This document shows, piece after piece, positions 24,040 through 36,474 of a DNA stretch of 64,000 nt. The DNA is from Plazaster borealis. Lineage: Eukaryota; Echinodermata; Asteroidea; Forcipulatida; Labidiasteridae. Location of the stretch: positions 769,001-833,000 of the forward strand of contig CM037474.1 in NCBI GenBank assembly GCA_021014325.1. The letters are read 5' to 3'. Made by a program: the position numbers and the translations under genes. The notes below the pieces were generated by a model. It saw only the letters and a program-made list of their open reading frames with translations, was not told where the DNA came from and searched no databases. Position 1 is the stretch's first letter. Each line of letters starts with the position of its first letter.

Positions 24040-25312
24040 AACTTAAATATAGAATTAAGAATGACGAATGTAGCCCCATACCTTGAACCTATATTCCACA
24101 GTTGTTTATTAATGTACCCGATCAAATTTCATACAAATCCGTTATTAACTGCAGGCACATGTTTTAAAAATACTGCTACAGGAAAAGTACATCACTATTC
24201 AAGCATTTGTGTTCTTTCACCATTATTGTTCATTCTATATACAAATGATTGCACATCTAACCCTTAATGTCAGCATTTTGAAATATGCAGATGACACAGT
24301 GATTGTTTGATATCTTAGAGACAGTGAAGCTAACTACAGAGAGAGTATCAGGCATTTTGCTTCATGGTGTTATGAAAATTACTTGCATCTGAATTATAGT
24401 AAAACAAAGGAACTTATTTTTGACTTCAGGAGGAAAAATACTCAACAAAGTGTTAATCCTGTAAATGTTGGAAATTCTGATATTGAAATTGTTCAGTCCT
24501 ATAAATATCTTGGTACTATCATAGATAACAAATTAACTTGGTCAGACCAGTGTAGGGTACTTGTTTCAAAAGGAAATCAACGCATGTACTTTTTAAGGAA
24601 GCTCAGATGTTTTAATGTTGACAAGACAATTATGAAGATGTTTTATACCTCGGTAATTGAAAGTGTCATTCTGTACGGTTGTTTTGTATGGTTTCAAAGT
24701 TCAAGGAAAGCAGATATGTTAAAATTAGAAAGAATAGCTAACCAAGCCGGTAAAATATTTGGTGAGCAACTAGACTTATCCGACAAACATCTCAAGTGTG
24801 TTTTAACCAAAGCTGGAGAAATAATGAAAAATAACGACCATCCTTTGTACCATCACTTTTGTTTCATGAGGTCAGGAAAGAGACTTCGTAGCCTCCATTG
24901 TAGGACAACTCGCTATCTTAATTCCTTTGTTCCATTCTCTGTGAGAGTTTTTAATGATTTCAATTGATTGTTTCACTCATCATGTGGCTGGGGTGGGGGC
25001 TGGCGACTGGGCAGCGCGAGTTTGTTGTTTTTGATATGGGTGTTACTTCTCAATGTATTTCTATCAGTTTTTCAATATTAGCTTTTAATGTTATTTGGGG
25101 GGGGAGGTTGGGAATGCAAGCTGTGTGCTGAGGTGTTTACTCTTGCCAATATATGTTGTACTGCACTGTCTAAAATGTTCTTGTCTTTATTCCTTGTTCT
25201 ATATTTCTTTGTTTAAGGTTTTTACTGTCCTGTTCTGGAGCTTTAATCAATTTTAGACATGTAAATTTTCCATTTTTATCTTTTTAATGTGGACAATAAA
25301 GATTTGAATTAA
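24040..25312 (+). mobile_element. 5'-truncated LINE (CR1/Rex1-like reverse transcriptase end)
   Basis: Fragments of a reverse transcriptase in shifting frames: VLSPLLFILYTND at about 24211-24250, then the catalytic box YADD at 24284-24295. A longer open frame follows (24383-24967, 194 codons) covering the thumb and C-terminal part, with NYSKTKELIFDFR, YKYLGTIID and RMYFLRKLRCF. The 3' end near 25312 has AATAAAGATTTGAATTAA. Frame breaks before and after YADD make it dead. The architecture fits the CR1/Rex1 group of non-LTR elements. It occupies exactly the place where the ABCC gene should encode TMD2 and the NBD2 Walker A. Confidence 0.85.
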
Positions 25313-25736
25313 TTTGTGCAATCCCACAACAACAAAGTTTATAACATTCTGGGTTTTTTGTTCACTAATAGGCATAACTTGGACCCATGTGGTGTAATTG
25401 CAACCGATGAGGCCCTTTGGCATGCGTTAGAAATCGCTCAACTCAAAGATATCGTGTCCTCATTTCACAATGGCCTGGGTGAGTTACCGCTAAACGGTAC
25501 TTTGTATTTATGCTGACTTCAATTATGTATTGTGATAAATGAACTATTAATCAAAGAGATGTCAACATTTGATCTGCAAACATTTATAAGAAAAATCATT
25601 CAGAAACGCAAAAACTTGTTTTTCTTGTCTAACTTTACAGTTGTACTTTTATTGTTATAATTTAGGGTTGAACAAAGAAGTATTGACTTGAGCAGGAGTT
25701 GAACCTGCGAGTCTGCGACCTCCATATTAACATAAT

Positions 25737-26535
<799 letters not shown>

Positions 26536-26795
26536 TAACAACGAAAGGAAATAATATTGACAATTCATTCGATTTCACAGTATTCTTATTTACAAACTTC
26601 CTCTGTGCATATTATATTTACAGTCAATTATTCACTGGCTCGCACTGCGCTTATAATTATTTACAAACTTTCTTAATATTCCATTAATTGGCTCATTCAA
26701 TTAATTGAGCCGTCACAATTTTATATACAATCACAATAATTATTAATTGCAGTCTTCCATGCATTTCAGTTCAGTGGCTAATAGTCAAATGCATA

Positions 26796-27171
26796 TTAAA
26801 GGCACTGTACACGTTTGGTAATTACTCAAAATATATATTAGCAAAAAAACTTACTTGGTAACAAGCAACCAAGAGCTGTTGATAGTATAAAACATTGTGA
26901 GAAACGACTCCCTCTGAAGTAACGTAGTTTTTGAGAAAGATGTAATTTCTCACTAAAATAATAAAAGACTTCTTGCAAGAAGCCTTTTATTCCTATCTGA
27001 GAGCACACAAATTTGTACAACAAGGGTGTTTTTTCTTTCATCATTTTCTTCCACCTTCGATGACCAATTGAGCCCAAATTTTCACAGGCTTGTTATTTTA
27101 TGCATATGTTGGGATACACCAAGTGAGAACACTGGTCTTTGACAATTTCCAAACGTGTTTAGTACCTTTAA
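26796..27171 (-). mobile_element. TTAA-flanked MITE, family A (copy c)
   Basis: TTAA both sides, ends AGGCACTGTACACGTTTGGTAA and CCAAACGTGTTTAGTACCT. The central palindrome is AGACTTCTTGCAAGAAGCCT, with one mismatched pair against a perfect palindrome. It sits in an intron of the ABCC pseudogene. Confidence 0.85.
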
Positions 27172-27706
27172 GCCATCACAATTAGTATATATACATTCTT
27201 CAAGTTCACCGGGTCTTGGATGGTGGTTCTGGACTGGTGTAGGTGAGGGTGGTTGTTTGCAACTTCGACAACGCCGTTGGCCTGCAGAGCCTCTCATTCA
27301 ATTCAGTTGTTGCCCGTGGCCTCCTCGTCTCTACATTTACATATAACTCAGATCTCATCAGTGTCCAGATCAGATCTCGGTTTTGAAAGCAGCTCTTAGC
27401 TTGGAACCTTGGTTGTTATATTGTGGTGTGTCTCATAGTGGCAACACTGGCCCTGGAGATCATCTCAATAACTAGACAAATACATTTTATATATTGTCTT
27501 TGACAATTCGCTGCCTGACTTTGTCTGCAATAGCTGTGGTTGCTATGCCTGGTGACAAAATTTCAAGGCACGATCGCTCCTCACACCATCTAACTCAAAC
27601 TTGATTCGAAAATCATCTGATCACTTTCTCTCTCTCCCCCTCTCGCTATACTCAAACCTAGTACACCTGTTCGCGACTGTTGTCAACGCTGGTCCCTAGC
27701 AACTAT
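27172..27706. other. ABCC intron, unique sequence
   Basis: A CT-rich tract around 27625-27650 and no recognisable gene or repeat. Confidence 0.5.
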
Positions 27707-29030
27707 TGTGAAGTACATGGCTACTGGGTTACACAATGAAAGTACACATGGCTACTGGGTTACACAATGGAAGTACATGGCTACTGGGTTACACAATGAA
27801 AGTACACATGGCTACTGGGTTACACAATGGAAGTACATGGCTACTGGGTTACACAGTGGAAGTACAAGGCTACTGGGTTCCGCAATGGAAGTACATGGCT
27901 ACTGGGTTACACAGTGGAAGTACATGGCTACTGGGTTACACAGTGGAAGTACATGGCTACTGGGTTACACAGTGGAAGTACATGGCTACTGGGTTACACA
28001 GTGGAAGTACATGGCTACTGGGTTACACAATGGAAGTACATGGCTACTGGGTTACACAATGAAAGTACACATGGCTACTGGGTTACACAATGGAAGTACA
28101 TGGCTACTGGGTTACACAGTGGAAGTACATGGCTACTGGGTTCCGCAATGGAAGTACATGGCTACTGGGTTACACAGTGGAAGTACAAGGCTACTGGGTT
28201 ACACAATGGAAGTACATGGCTACTGGGTTACACAGTGGAAGTACATGGCTACTGGGTTACACAGTGGAAGTACATGGCTACTGGGTTACACAATGGAAGT
28301 ACATGGCTACTGGGTTACACAATGGAAGTACATGGCTACTGGGTTACACAATGGAAGTACATGGCTACTGGGTTACACAGTGGAAGTACATGGCTACTGG
28401 GTTACACAGTGGAAGTACATGGCTACTGGGTTACACAGTGGAAGTACATGGCTACTGGGTTACACAATGGAAGTACATGGCTACTGGGTTACACAGTGGA
28501 AGTACATGGCTACTGGGTTACACAGTGGAAGTACATGGCTACTGGGTTACACAGTGGAAGTACATGGCTACTGGGTTACACAGTGGAAGTACATGGCTAC
28601 TGGGTTACACAGTGGAAGTACATGGCTACTGGGTTACACAATGGAAGTACATGGCTACTGGGTTACACAGTGGAAGTACATGGCTACTGGGTTACACAAT
28701 GGAAGTACATGGCTACTGGGTTACACAGTGGAAGTACATGGCTACTGGGTTACACAGTGGAAGTACATGGCTACTGGGTTACACAGTGGAAGTACATGGC
28801 TACTGGGTTACACAGTGGAAGTACATGGCTACTGGGTTACACAGTGGAAGTACATGGCTACTGGGTTACACAATGGAAGTACATGGCTACTGGGTTACAC
28901 AGTGGAAGTACATGGCTACTGGGTTACACAATGGAAGTACATGGCTACTGGGTTACACAATGGAAGTACATGGCTACTGGGTTACACAATGGAAGTACAA
29001 ATGGCTACTGGGTTACCCAATGGAAGTAAA
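27707..29030 (+). repeat. 29-bp minisatellite, about 45 units
   Basis: Head-to-tail units of GTACATGGCTACTGGGTTAC followed by ACAGTGGAA or ACAATGGAA, 29 bp each. A few 31-bp variants carry an extra AC before ATGG. Sequence identity between units is very high, differing mainly at one A/G site, with rare AAGG and TTCCGC variants. Because 29 is not a multiple of three and no frame of the unit has a stop, all three forward frames stay open for hundreds of codons. The translated product is a pure artefact of the repeat unless expression is shown. It lies in the intron between 26424 and 30110. Confidence 0.95.
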
Positions 29031-29285
29031 GTATTTCACAGACTCTTCTATTAGTCCAATAGGGGTGTTCAGATAATATTCTGACAGTGATGTTATCTGA
29101 AGTAACAGTGCCTTCATTTTATATCTTTTTTATGATGTTGATATGGAATGAAAAGCGTGCATTTTTTGTGTTACAAATTAATACACACAAACGCTTCCTG
29201 TTCTCTAATTTTTTCTAAATCAAAAAGATCAAATTACAATGTTTTTTTAATTTAATAAAACACGATTTATGTACCAAAAATAATA

Positions 29286-29410
29286 CTCAACAAAGATATT
29301 GACAAAATAGGGAGACTGACAAAATAGGGCTAGATAGTTCAGTTGGTAGAGCGCCGGCACGTTAAACCGAAGGTTTTTGGTTCAAATCTTGATCTGGTCA
29401 ATTTGTCTTT
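29286..29410 (+). repeat. tRNA-headed SINE with GATATTGACAAAATAGGGAG leader
   Basis: Leader AAAGATATTGACAAAATAGG, then GGCTAGATAGTTCAGTTGG and TAGAGCGCCGGCACG (A box), then TTGGTTCAAATCTTG (B box). The same leader and tRNA-like head occur three times at 62.1-63.1 kb. The anticodon arm and acceptor stem do not pair well enough for a tRNA gene. Confidence 0.7.
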
Positions 29411-29734
29411 GTTCAACCCCAAATAATTTTAAAATAATACTCACGAAGGAGGAAGTTCAGATTTGTAAATATTTTGCCTGTTACCTCAATTTAAAAAGAA
29501 TTAGATACACAATAAGGCAAAAAAAAATAAAAACCATGTTTGCGTCCCTGCCTGCTTCCTTTTTAGAGGTCGCCTCGTTTTTCTTTTTTTTTTAAGAAAA
29601 AAATGATACATTTTTAACGATCCCTGACGATTTTTTTTTTTTGATAAATAAGATCGTATTTTAGACTTAGCACACCGAAAAAAGCACACCGAAAAAAGCT
29701 GGCAACCATCTAGAAAAATAGCCTGGCCAGTTGT

Positions 29735-29850
29735 CTCGTAAGTGTTGGACGGCCATTTTTGAAAAAAGAAAAGAAAAAAAAAAGGCCCTCCTCTTTCATT
29801 TTTTCAAAAAGGCAGGACGCTAAACATGTTTTTATTTTATTTGGCCTAAT
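29735..29850. mobile_element. Partial relative of the 41.2-kb TIR element
   Basis: The 3' part, GGCAGGACGCTAAACATG then TTTTTATTTTATTTGGCCTAA, resembles the right end of the element at 41180-41772 (GGACGAGCAACATGTTATTT, then ATTTTACTTGGCCTTA). A clear left end is not seen. Homopolymer A and T runs lie around it. Confidence 0.45.
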
Positions 29851-30469
29851 ACAAATGAATGTATTTAATAGTTTCTTTCCACAGTTATTCCCTCCTGATT
29901 AATTTTACCAAATGTGTTCAATTGGGATTTCGAGGTAACATCAAAACTATTGAGTTAATAGCAGCTAGAATGTGTTTTAGTAAATTAACAACTGGATGAC
30001 CAGTTAATCAGTACCTCGTATGTAAATCAACCTTTACTTGTGGTGGCGTGGTACCTTGACTTTAAATTTAAATTTCACAATTTTGTTGTTGTTTGTTCCG
30101 TTAAAACAGGATAAGATTCTTCAGCGTGTTGTATTGGATGCCATTGCTGATTGCACTGAACTGACCATTGCTGTGAGTAAACTGTTTACATTTTTGTTAT
30201 TGTGCAAAGTAACAACTATTCTAAGCAATACTTAACATCATTTTTTAACAAAACTAGACACAGCTGCGTCCCTTTCGTGCATATTTTAATTGTAACAATT
30301 ACGAAAAAACAAAACACTGCTAAAACAGGATGATTTCTAAAATAAAAATGAACGCATGTCTTTAAAACAAAATTTGTAGATTAATTTTGGGACAACAATT
30401 ATAAGGAACTAAGGAAGGTAGTGGTAGCACTTACAGACTAAGGTACATACAAAACTGCATGAGCTTTCT

Positions 30470-30639
30470 CAGAGCTGCTAACTCTCCCTGATTCTGCAAA
30501 AAGTTCCCTGAAAATCATAAACCAATCTTTCCATGTTCTGATAAACATTTTCCCCTTTAAGTTGAATGCAATTCTTAATATCTCCCTAATTGTTGTACAA
30601 AATCTCCCCGATTGCAAGATGCAAATGTTGGCAGCTCTG
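30470..30639 (+). mobile_element. Short TIR MITE (CAGAGCTGC ends), copy 2
   Basis: About 170 bp, homologous to 3436-3633, with ends CAGAGCTGCTAAC and GTTGGCAGCTCTG. Flanked by CTTTCT on both sides (6-7 bp duplication). Lies in the last intron of the ABCC pseudogene. Confidence 0.75.
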
Positions 30640-31061
30640 CTTTCTTAGCAACAACTACTTCATCAGATGTAAAGAAGTTGTTGCTACGAAAGCTCATCTA
30701 GTTTTTTTTAAATGTAATTAGTTAGTCTTTTAGTGCCTTCCTTGTTTTATCTATCAGACACGGCTTTCTCTATCACTGTCGACAATATTATAGACAGGAA
30801 AGAAGATTTAGTGGAATATTAATTTCCACAAAACGTTGGATATTGAAATGTATGAAAAGTATTTTTCTGGCTTCCCCCTAAACAAAGTTACCATTGTTTT
30901 GTCCTTTATATGCACCATAGCGGGTAATTTAACTATTTAAGGGAACACCATTCAAATTTGGTTTAAAAAAATTCATTTTTACTCTTTCGGCGTACCATGA
31001 TTTATCTCTTCTGGCTCCGCACAGAGACAATTTAAAAAGAGTGGCTCCGAGGTCAAATTTA

Positions 31062-31493
31062 GTTTTGTGATGCATTCATTTTCCAATGGATAGAGTCCTC
31101 ATGAAAGTGGGGGGAAAATTATAAATTTCTAAATTCTGTTTTATCTTATACTCTTTCATCACAATTTGAAACATGACATCATCGAACATCAAATAAATGG
31201 TTCTGTACATTCCACAGAGGAATTTTGTTGCCACTGAAAAGGTCAAATTCAATGCTGTTTTTATTGAATATCATCAAAATTCAGGAATGGACTAAAAAAT
31301 TCTTCAAAAAACTTACAGACAATAATGTTTGAAGTGTGACGTCATGGAATGTTTTTGGATTTTGACAAAATTTGCGCTTGAAGGGTATCGAGCACAGTGA
31401 AATTTTACACCATTTTAATGTAAAGTTAGAGACTTGTTATTTTGTTTGCATCTTCATAAGGACTCCATCTATTGGAAAATGAGTGGATTATCT
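31062..31493 (+). mobile_element. Imperfect TIR element, ~430 bp
   Basis: The left arm CATTCATTTTCCAATGGATAG with AGTCCTCATGAA is mirrored on the right by TTCATAAGGACTCC and CTATTGGAAAATGAGTGG. A fragment of the left arm recurs near 22240-22290 (GTCAAATTCTGTTTTGTGATG). No coding content. The flanking duplication is not clear. Confidence 0.5.
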
Positions 31494-31548
31494 CTACATT
31501 ATAAGATACACTAGTCTTAATAGGCTAATTCATACATTATAAGATACT

Positions 31549-31910
31549 TTAAAGGAACGTTACAGAACTGGTAATTAAAATTTTCTTTAAGATCACAGAT
31601 TTACATAAAACTTACACGGTCTAATGATGATGATAGTAGAAAACATCCCTAGAAATATTTCTGTCTGAAATGCCATATTTGATGAGAAATAAATAAAACT
31701 AATTTCCGATTGGAGTTTATCGCTCATGAGCGTTTTATTCATGCATTGTATACAATGCAAATGTGTAATCGGTTTTTCACTATTTTCTCGTGACCCAGGT
31801 TGCCGATCGATCTCAAACTTCTACAGGTTTGTCAGTTTATGTATATGGTGGATTATATAAAGTGCTTAACTGTTTTCTTAGCAAAAACCAATTATGTAAT
31901 GTTCCTTTAA
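31549..31910 (-). mobile_element. TTAA-flanked MITE, family C
   Basis: TTAA on each side, ends AGGAACGTTACAGAACTGGTAA and AATTATGTAATGTTCCT. It shares the CTATTTTCTCGTGACC and CTACAGGTTTGTCAGTTTATG core with families A and B. It carries its own palindromes CGCTCATGAGCG (31721-31732) and TGCATTGTATACAATGCA (31742-31759) in the centre. Confidence 0.75.
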
Positions 31911-32353
31911 GGTCAAACAAAATTCTAAATATAGAAGTTCAATTGCCATGGCATTGATTTAGAATACTTGCTTACAGTTTGACTTGTTTTGTCTTTCTAT
32001 TTATGCAGCATCGGATCGCAACCATAATGAACTCGGACAGGGTTCTGGTTCTGGAAAATGGCAGAGTATGGAACACCCCATGAACTCATGGAAAAAGAAG
32101 ATGGATTATTTGCTTCATTTGTACGCAACACTAACCTCTGATTGGCTTTTTTCTTGTGAAATGTAACTTGATATTTTGCAAACCTTCATTTAATCACAAT
32201 TTAAACAAAATATACATGACCCATCTGAACTGCTTGTGATGACACCTATTTCCGTGTGACATCAATCAAGACTTCCCCTACCACTAAAATCCTAAAAAAC
32301 ATCTCGCCAATTTTTTACTCTTGGCTTTGACTACTTTGACTTTCCCTTATGCC

Positions 32354-32720
32354 TTAAAGGCACTAAACACGTTTGGAAATTGTCAAAGACCAGTGTTCTC
32401 ACTTGGTGTATCCCAACATATGCATAAAATAACAAGCCTGTGAAAAATTGGGCTCAATTGGTCATCGAAGTTGCAAGAAAATGATGAAAGAAAAAACACC
32501 CTTGTTGTACAAATTTGTGTGCTTTCAGATAGGAATAAAAACTTCTTGCAAGAAGTTTTTATTATTTTAGTGAGAAATTACCTCTTTCTCAAAACTACGT
32601 TACTTCAGAGGGAGTCGTTTCCTACAATGTTTTATACTATCAACAGCTCTCTGTTGCTTGTTACCAAGTAAGTTTTTATGCTAATATTTGTTTTGAGTCA
32701 TTACCAAACGTGTACGATAC
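32354..32720 (+). mobile_element. TTAA-flanked MITE, family A (copy d)
   Basis: The left TTAA and AGGCACTAAACACGTTTGG end are intact. The right end reads CCAAACGTGTACGATAC and then departs, so the right TTAA has been lost. The central palindrome CTTCTTGCAAGAAG is intact. It lies just beyond the last ABCC exon. Confidence 0.8.
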
Positions 32721-33179
32721 GAAACTCGCCTCTCACAATAGGTCCAGCACCTCTGTAACAATTGTATTGATACAAGACACCTTATATTAAAATAAGATCA
32801 GACCCATACCTTGTTTCAAGTGTACTTTCTTCAGTTGTTATCACATAGAATACTCTAGGAGTTTGTGTACAGCCTTGGAAAAATTTCCACTACTTTTTCA
32901 CTTATTTTTACCAAAAGTGATATCTCATTTGAGTAAACTTGGTTTTGATTTTAATGAAAGAAAAAGTGGCGGCCGGATACGGATATTTTTCCATAACGTT
33001 TAAACAAGCAATTAAATAATATACACATGTTGAATTTTTTTGGGGGAAAAAAAACCAAACCCGCAGAGCTAAACATTGCCTTTTGGATTTTACAGAGCCA
33101 AAGTCAGAGTAAAAGTGGAAGTTTTACAACTGACTTTGCACATATTGCACAGTCACACACTAAGAATGAAACTCATGAT

Positions 33180-34165
33180 TGTTTCACCGGTTTCAGATGA
33201 GTGAGTTAAAACAATGAGATACCTTGAATTTCCATAACTCCTTATTGCTATCACGTATCGATTTGAAACTTATATCAAATTTTGCCACCGACATGCAGAT
33301 TAATACGAAAGAATAAAATTCATTAGTATGACACCTGTTCCAGTTGACAATGAAAACTTTGAGTGGCTATAACTCCTTAAAGCAATGATGTATCGTTTTG
33401 AAACTTATTTCAAATTTTGCCATACACTGACAGGCACATTCTGAAAAAGAATAAAACTCATATGTATAAAAATGGATTGTTCCAGTTGAATGGGCTAAAA
33501 CAAAAGAAACATTGAATGTCCTTAACTCCTTATTGCAACTTATATCTTATAGCAGATTTATATTTATACTTATATCTTATAGCAGATTTATATTTATACT
33601 TATATCTTATAGCAGATTTATATTTATACTTATATCTTATAGCAGATTTATATTTATACTTATATCTTATAGCAGATTTATATTTATACTTATATCTTAT
33701 AGCAGAAATTAAACTCTTTAGTATGACACAATGTTCCGGAAGTTAAAACAATGAAAACCTTAAGTGGCTATAACTTCTTATTGCAAAGATGCATCGACTT
33801 GAAACTTATATCAAATTGTTGTCGTTGACATATAGATATAGAAGAATAAAACTCAAAGTTTTAAACCATTTCAATTTGAATGGGCTAAAACAATAGAATC
33901 CTTGAATGCCCATAACTCTTTAATGCAATGATGAATCGATTTGAAATTTATTTCAAATTTTGCCACTGCACATAATTTATGGTTCCAGTGGAGTGAGCTA
34001 AATCAATGAAAACCTTGAGTGGCCATAACTCCTTTTTGCAATGAAGTATCAACTTGAAACTTATGTCAAATATTGCCACCGACATGCAGTTTCATATGAA
34101 AAGAATATAACTCATGATTATGACACAGGTTCCAGTTGAATGAGCTAAAACTACAAAAATATAAA
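33180..34165 (+). repeat. Degenerate ~150-bp satellite, about six or seven units
   Basis: Repeated modules in fixed order: GTTCCAGTTGAATGAGCTAA, CCTTGAGTGGCCATAACTCC, TTATTGCAATGATGTATCG, TTTGAAACTTATATCAAATT, TTGCCACCGACATGCAG, AAAGAATAAAACTCAT. Units are diverged from each other, pointing to an old array. Confidence 0.8.
33537..33706 (+). repeat. 30-bp tandem repeat, about six near-identical units
   Basis: CTTATATCTTATAGCAGATT plus TATATTTATA repeated head to tail without visible change. It sits inside one unit of the older ~150-bp satellite, at a point where that unit reads AACTTATATC, so it probably arose by recent local amplification. Confidence 0.9.
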
Positions 34166-34179
34166 CAGGTTTTAGAATA

Positions 34180-34955
34180 ATGGATGGTTCCAAAAGTTCA
34201 AATCTTATAAATTTATAATTATTTTAACTTTTGTTTTTATCTGGGATTTGAGGCATTGCATGGTGAGCTATCAATGTATATTCGGTTTGCAGTAACATCA
34301 TGTGTATATTATCTACTTTGCTGTGTAGATTGTTTTCTTGAGAAGTTGTCTTGCAATTTATTCTACTGCCGCGGAGTAGATTTCAGAATTCGGGAGACTA
34401 TTCTACTGCCGCGGAGTAGAATTCGGGAGACAACTAAGTTCTTAAAAGGAACTGTCCTGCTTACTACTACCTGGGCGGAAGATAGGAAGATATTCGTTGA
34501 GTGGATCGAGGGGACTTCTCGTTATTAACTTCACTGCCGCGGAGTGAGTTCTTAATAATTGGTCTCAACGTTTCGACTAGCTTGCTCTAGTCATCGTCAG
34601 GAGACTGAAGAGTGTGAGACATGCTAGTCTATTTATAAGGATTCAGAGGTTTAAGTGTAGAGAGTTGTGTTTTTATCTTTTGTAAAATAACGGGCTAGTC
34701 ATCCCCTCTGCCCCTCTTAACCAACGAGTCCCCGTACACCCATGCCTATTTGTTTCTCTTCCTTGTCAGCCCTCATCCATCCTGATCTTCTCTGTCACTC
34801 CCATATCAAACAAGTAGGCAGTGTCCAAGTGCATACAAGTTTGTTAATGTCCCCACCCCTATCATCAATTGATCAAAATGATTGGTTTTTTCCATTATTC
34901 ATTGATTTTCTATCGGGCGATCGGTAGCTCGTCATGGCAGCATCGCTGTTCTAGT
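34180..34955 (+). mobile_element. Old dispersed repeat interrupted by a Penelope-like fragment
   Basis: The outer parts match 60066-60365: TTCCAAAAGTTCAAATCTTA on the left; CCTTACACCCATGCCTATTT-like, AAGTGCATACAAGTTTGTT and CTATCGGGCGATCGGTAGC on the right. The inner ~450 bp (about 34236-34690) is absent from the 60-kb copy and carries Penelope-like features: paired TCTACTGCCGCGGAGTAGA motifs, the AGTTCTTAAAAGGAACT hairpin and a hammerhead-like motif on the minus strand. No reverse transcriptase or GIY-YIG frame remains. Confidence 0.6.
34562..34605 (-). ncRNA. Hammerhead-ribozyme-like motif (Penelope-associated)
   Basis: Read on the minus strand: stem I strand GTCTC; core CTGACGA (the CUGANGA box) followed by one extra T; stem II GACTAG with loop AGCAAG and CTAGTC; core GAAA; a very short stem III built on the self-complementary ACGT with T at the cleavage position; and stem I partner GAGAC. 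All conserved core bases and both stems are present. Penelope-like retroelements are known to carry hammerhead motifs with tiny stem III that act best as dimers. The extra T between core and stem II is the one deviation. Activity is not shown. Confidence 0.6.
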
Positions 34956-34959
34956 CTTC

Positions 34960-36470
34960 TTCAATAAATCCGATTCCACGAACAATTATAAATCAAAGTT
35001 ACACTTACGGTTATTGATTTGGGTGAAGGCTTAGGTTAGTCGAGGCTTAGTGTTGCGGGTACGGACCGGTGTAGAAGATTGGTTTCTTGGCTCTGTTTTT
35101 GCCAAAATACCAATTTGATCGTGCCGGGACTGGAATTATCCGGCCGATCGTCACTCCTGCTGCTTCAGGGGCTTCTTGGCTGTTGGTACGGTCACTAACT
35201 CAAGCTCAATTTCGCTATCGCCGATCAAGATCGTTCTGATCAACCCTCACAAGCACACGATTCCAGAAACTCACACATTTTCATTTGCATGGAAATCAAC
35301 AAACGCCAAAAACCAATAAATGAAACAAACAGGATGGGGTTGTTGGGACAATAACCATGCCCGGTGTCATTACGTAACTTACTGTGACAACAGAAAGCGC
35401 GTCCTACGTTACAGAAAAAGCTCGGTTACCAGTGGGTGCGGGAGTTCCTAGAAGCGGGAAAAATAAACGTGCGCCATTGGCTTGTGGCCACGTCAGAAAG
35501 AGAAAGATGAACTGTAGCTGTCAGGGGTGGTTTAATTCGCAGGGGGAAAAAATTAATAAACGCAAAGCACAGACAGAAGTTTAACACTGCCGTTCCCATA
35601 ATAGCCCATGAGCCACTTGCCGGTACCAACTGGAGGGATTAATTCTAATATCACTTCTTTTTTATGTAAATAATCCAAAACTAAGGACTACGATAAACTA
35701 TGATAGCCTTTCCAAAAAATTAGATTAAAACCAGTTTTCGAGAGATTTTCGCGTAAGATCTGAAACCTCTTAGCCTTTTCCGTTGTTGTCAAGCCAACAT
35801 TTTTTTAGCCCATGTATTTGCACGGACAGTGAATATTTGAGTGGTGCACTGACTCAAACAGCCGTTGATGTTACTGGATATTCATGAGTGCTTAATGAAT
35901 AAACATTACCAATTCAAAGTTGTTCTATTCCTTTCATTGTTATTTTGTCACTGCCGTTGTCAGGTATAAGTGTTTAATCATGTGACTAGGTCTCTCGGTA
36001 GCCCCGGGAAATTGTTTCAAATCAGTGAGCTGATCGCAAATTGTCACAGCGTATGGGTCTAGGCCTATTGCGTTTTATTTTTTGAGATTTTAATGTCTCG
36101 ATGTGAGATATATCCAAGAGTCAGACCATCCTATCTCATGACCGTAAGTACAGTCATCTCAAGTTTTAATGTTTTCTGACTTCTGTATTTTGAAATTATT
36201 GTATATTTGTGTGTTAAAAAGGGGGGGGGGTGCCTCATAGACCGGCTGTATGAGACAGCGTGACATGGTTGTGTATTATATTGATAATATTTACCGGAAT
36301 ATCAGAGTATTATCGTGATTGTTATTTCAAATTAAACACTGCATGTATTTAGATATATTTTCGATTCTTAAATTCAATAGATGGTAAAGGAGGCCAGGGC
36401 ATAAGCCATTACCAACGGGAGCTGCCAATCAACAGGACGAGACGGCACATGTAGTACACGGGAAAGTATA
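34960..36470. other. Intergenic stretch, no gene recognised
   Basis: Mixed-composition DNA with short open frames on both strands near 35.4-35.6 kb that resemble nothing I know. A run of G lies at about 36220. Confidence 0.5.
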
Positions 36471-36474
36471 CCTT

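Noticed and set aside
24005..25371. Half-transporter ending at the TAA codons at 23997-24002
   Set aside because: Upstream exons already have frame breaks and phase conflicts, and downstream NBD2 exons persist, so a deliberate short form is less likely than decay.
27707..29030. CRISPR array
   Set aside because: The repeats are contiguous without unique spacers, the surrounding DNA is eukaryotic and no cas gene is present.
27708..29076. Open frames of 448, 400 and 328 codons in the 29-bp repeat
   Set aside because: They are the same minisatellite read in three phases; frame length follows from the lack of stops in the unit and is not evidence of a protein.
32471..32671. Open frames such as MQENDERKNTLVVQICVLSD
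   Set aside because: The same frame recurs in family A MITE copies (for example 46891-47130) and carries no domain; it is a shadow of the mobile element.
33512..33746. Cyclic peptide frames (ISYSRFIFIL, LYLIADLYLY)
   Set aside because: Generated by the 30-bp tandem repeat, whose length is a multiple of three.
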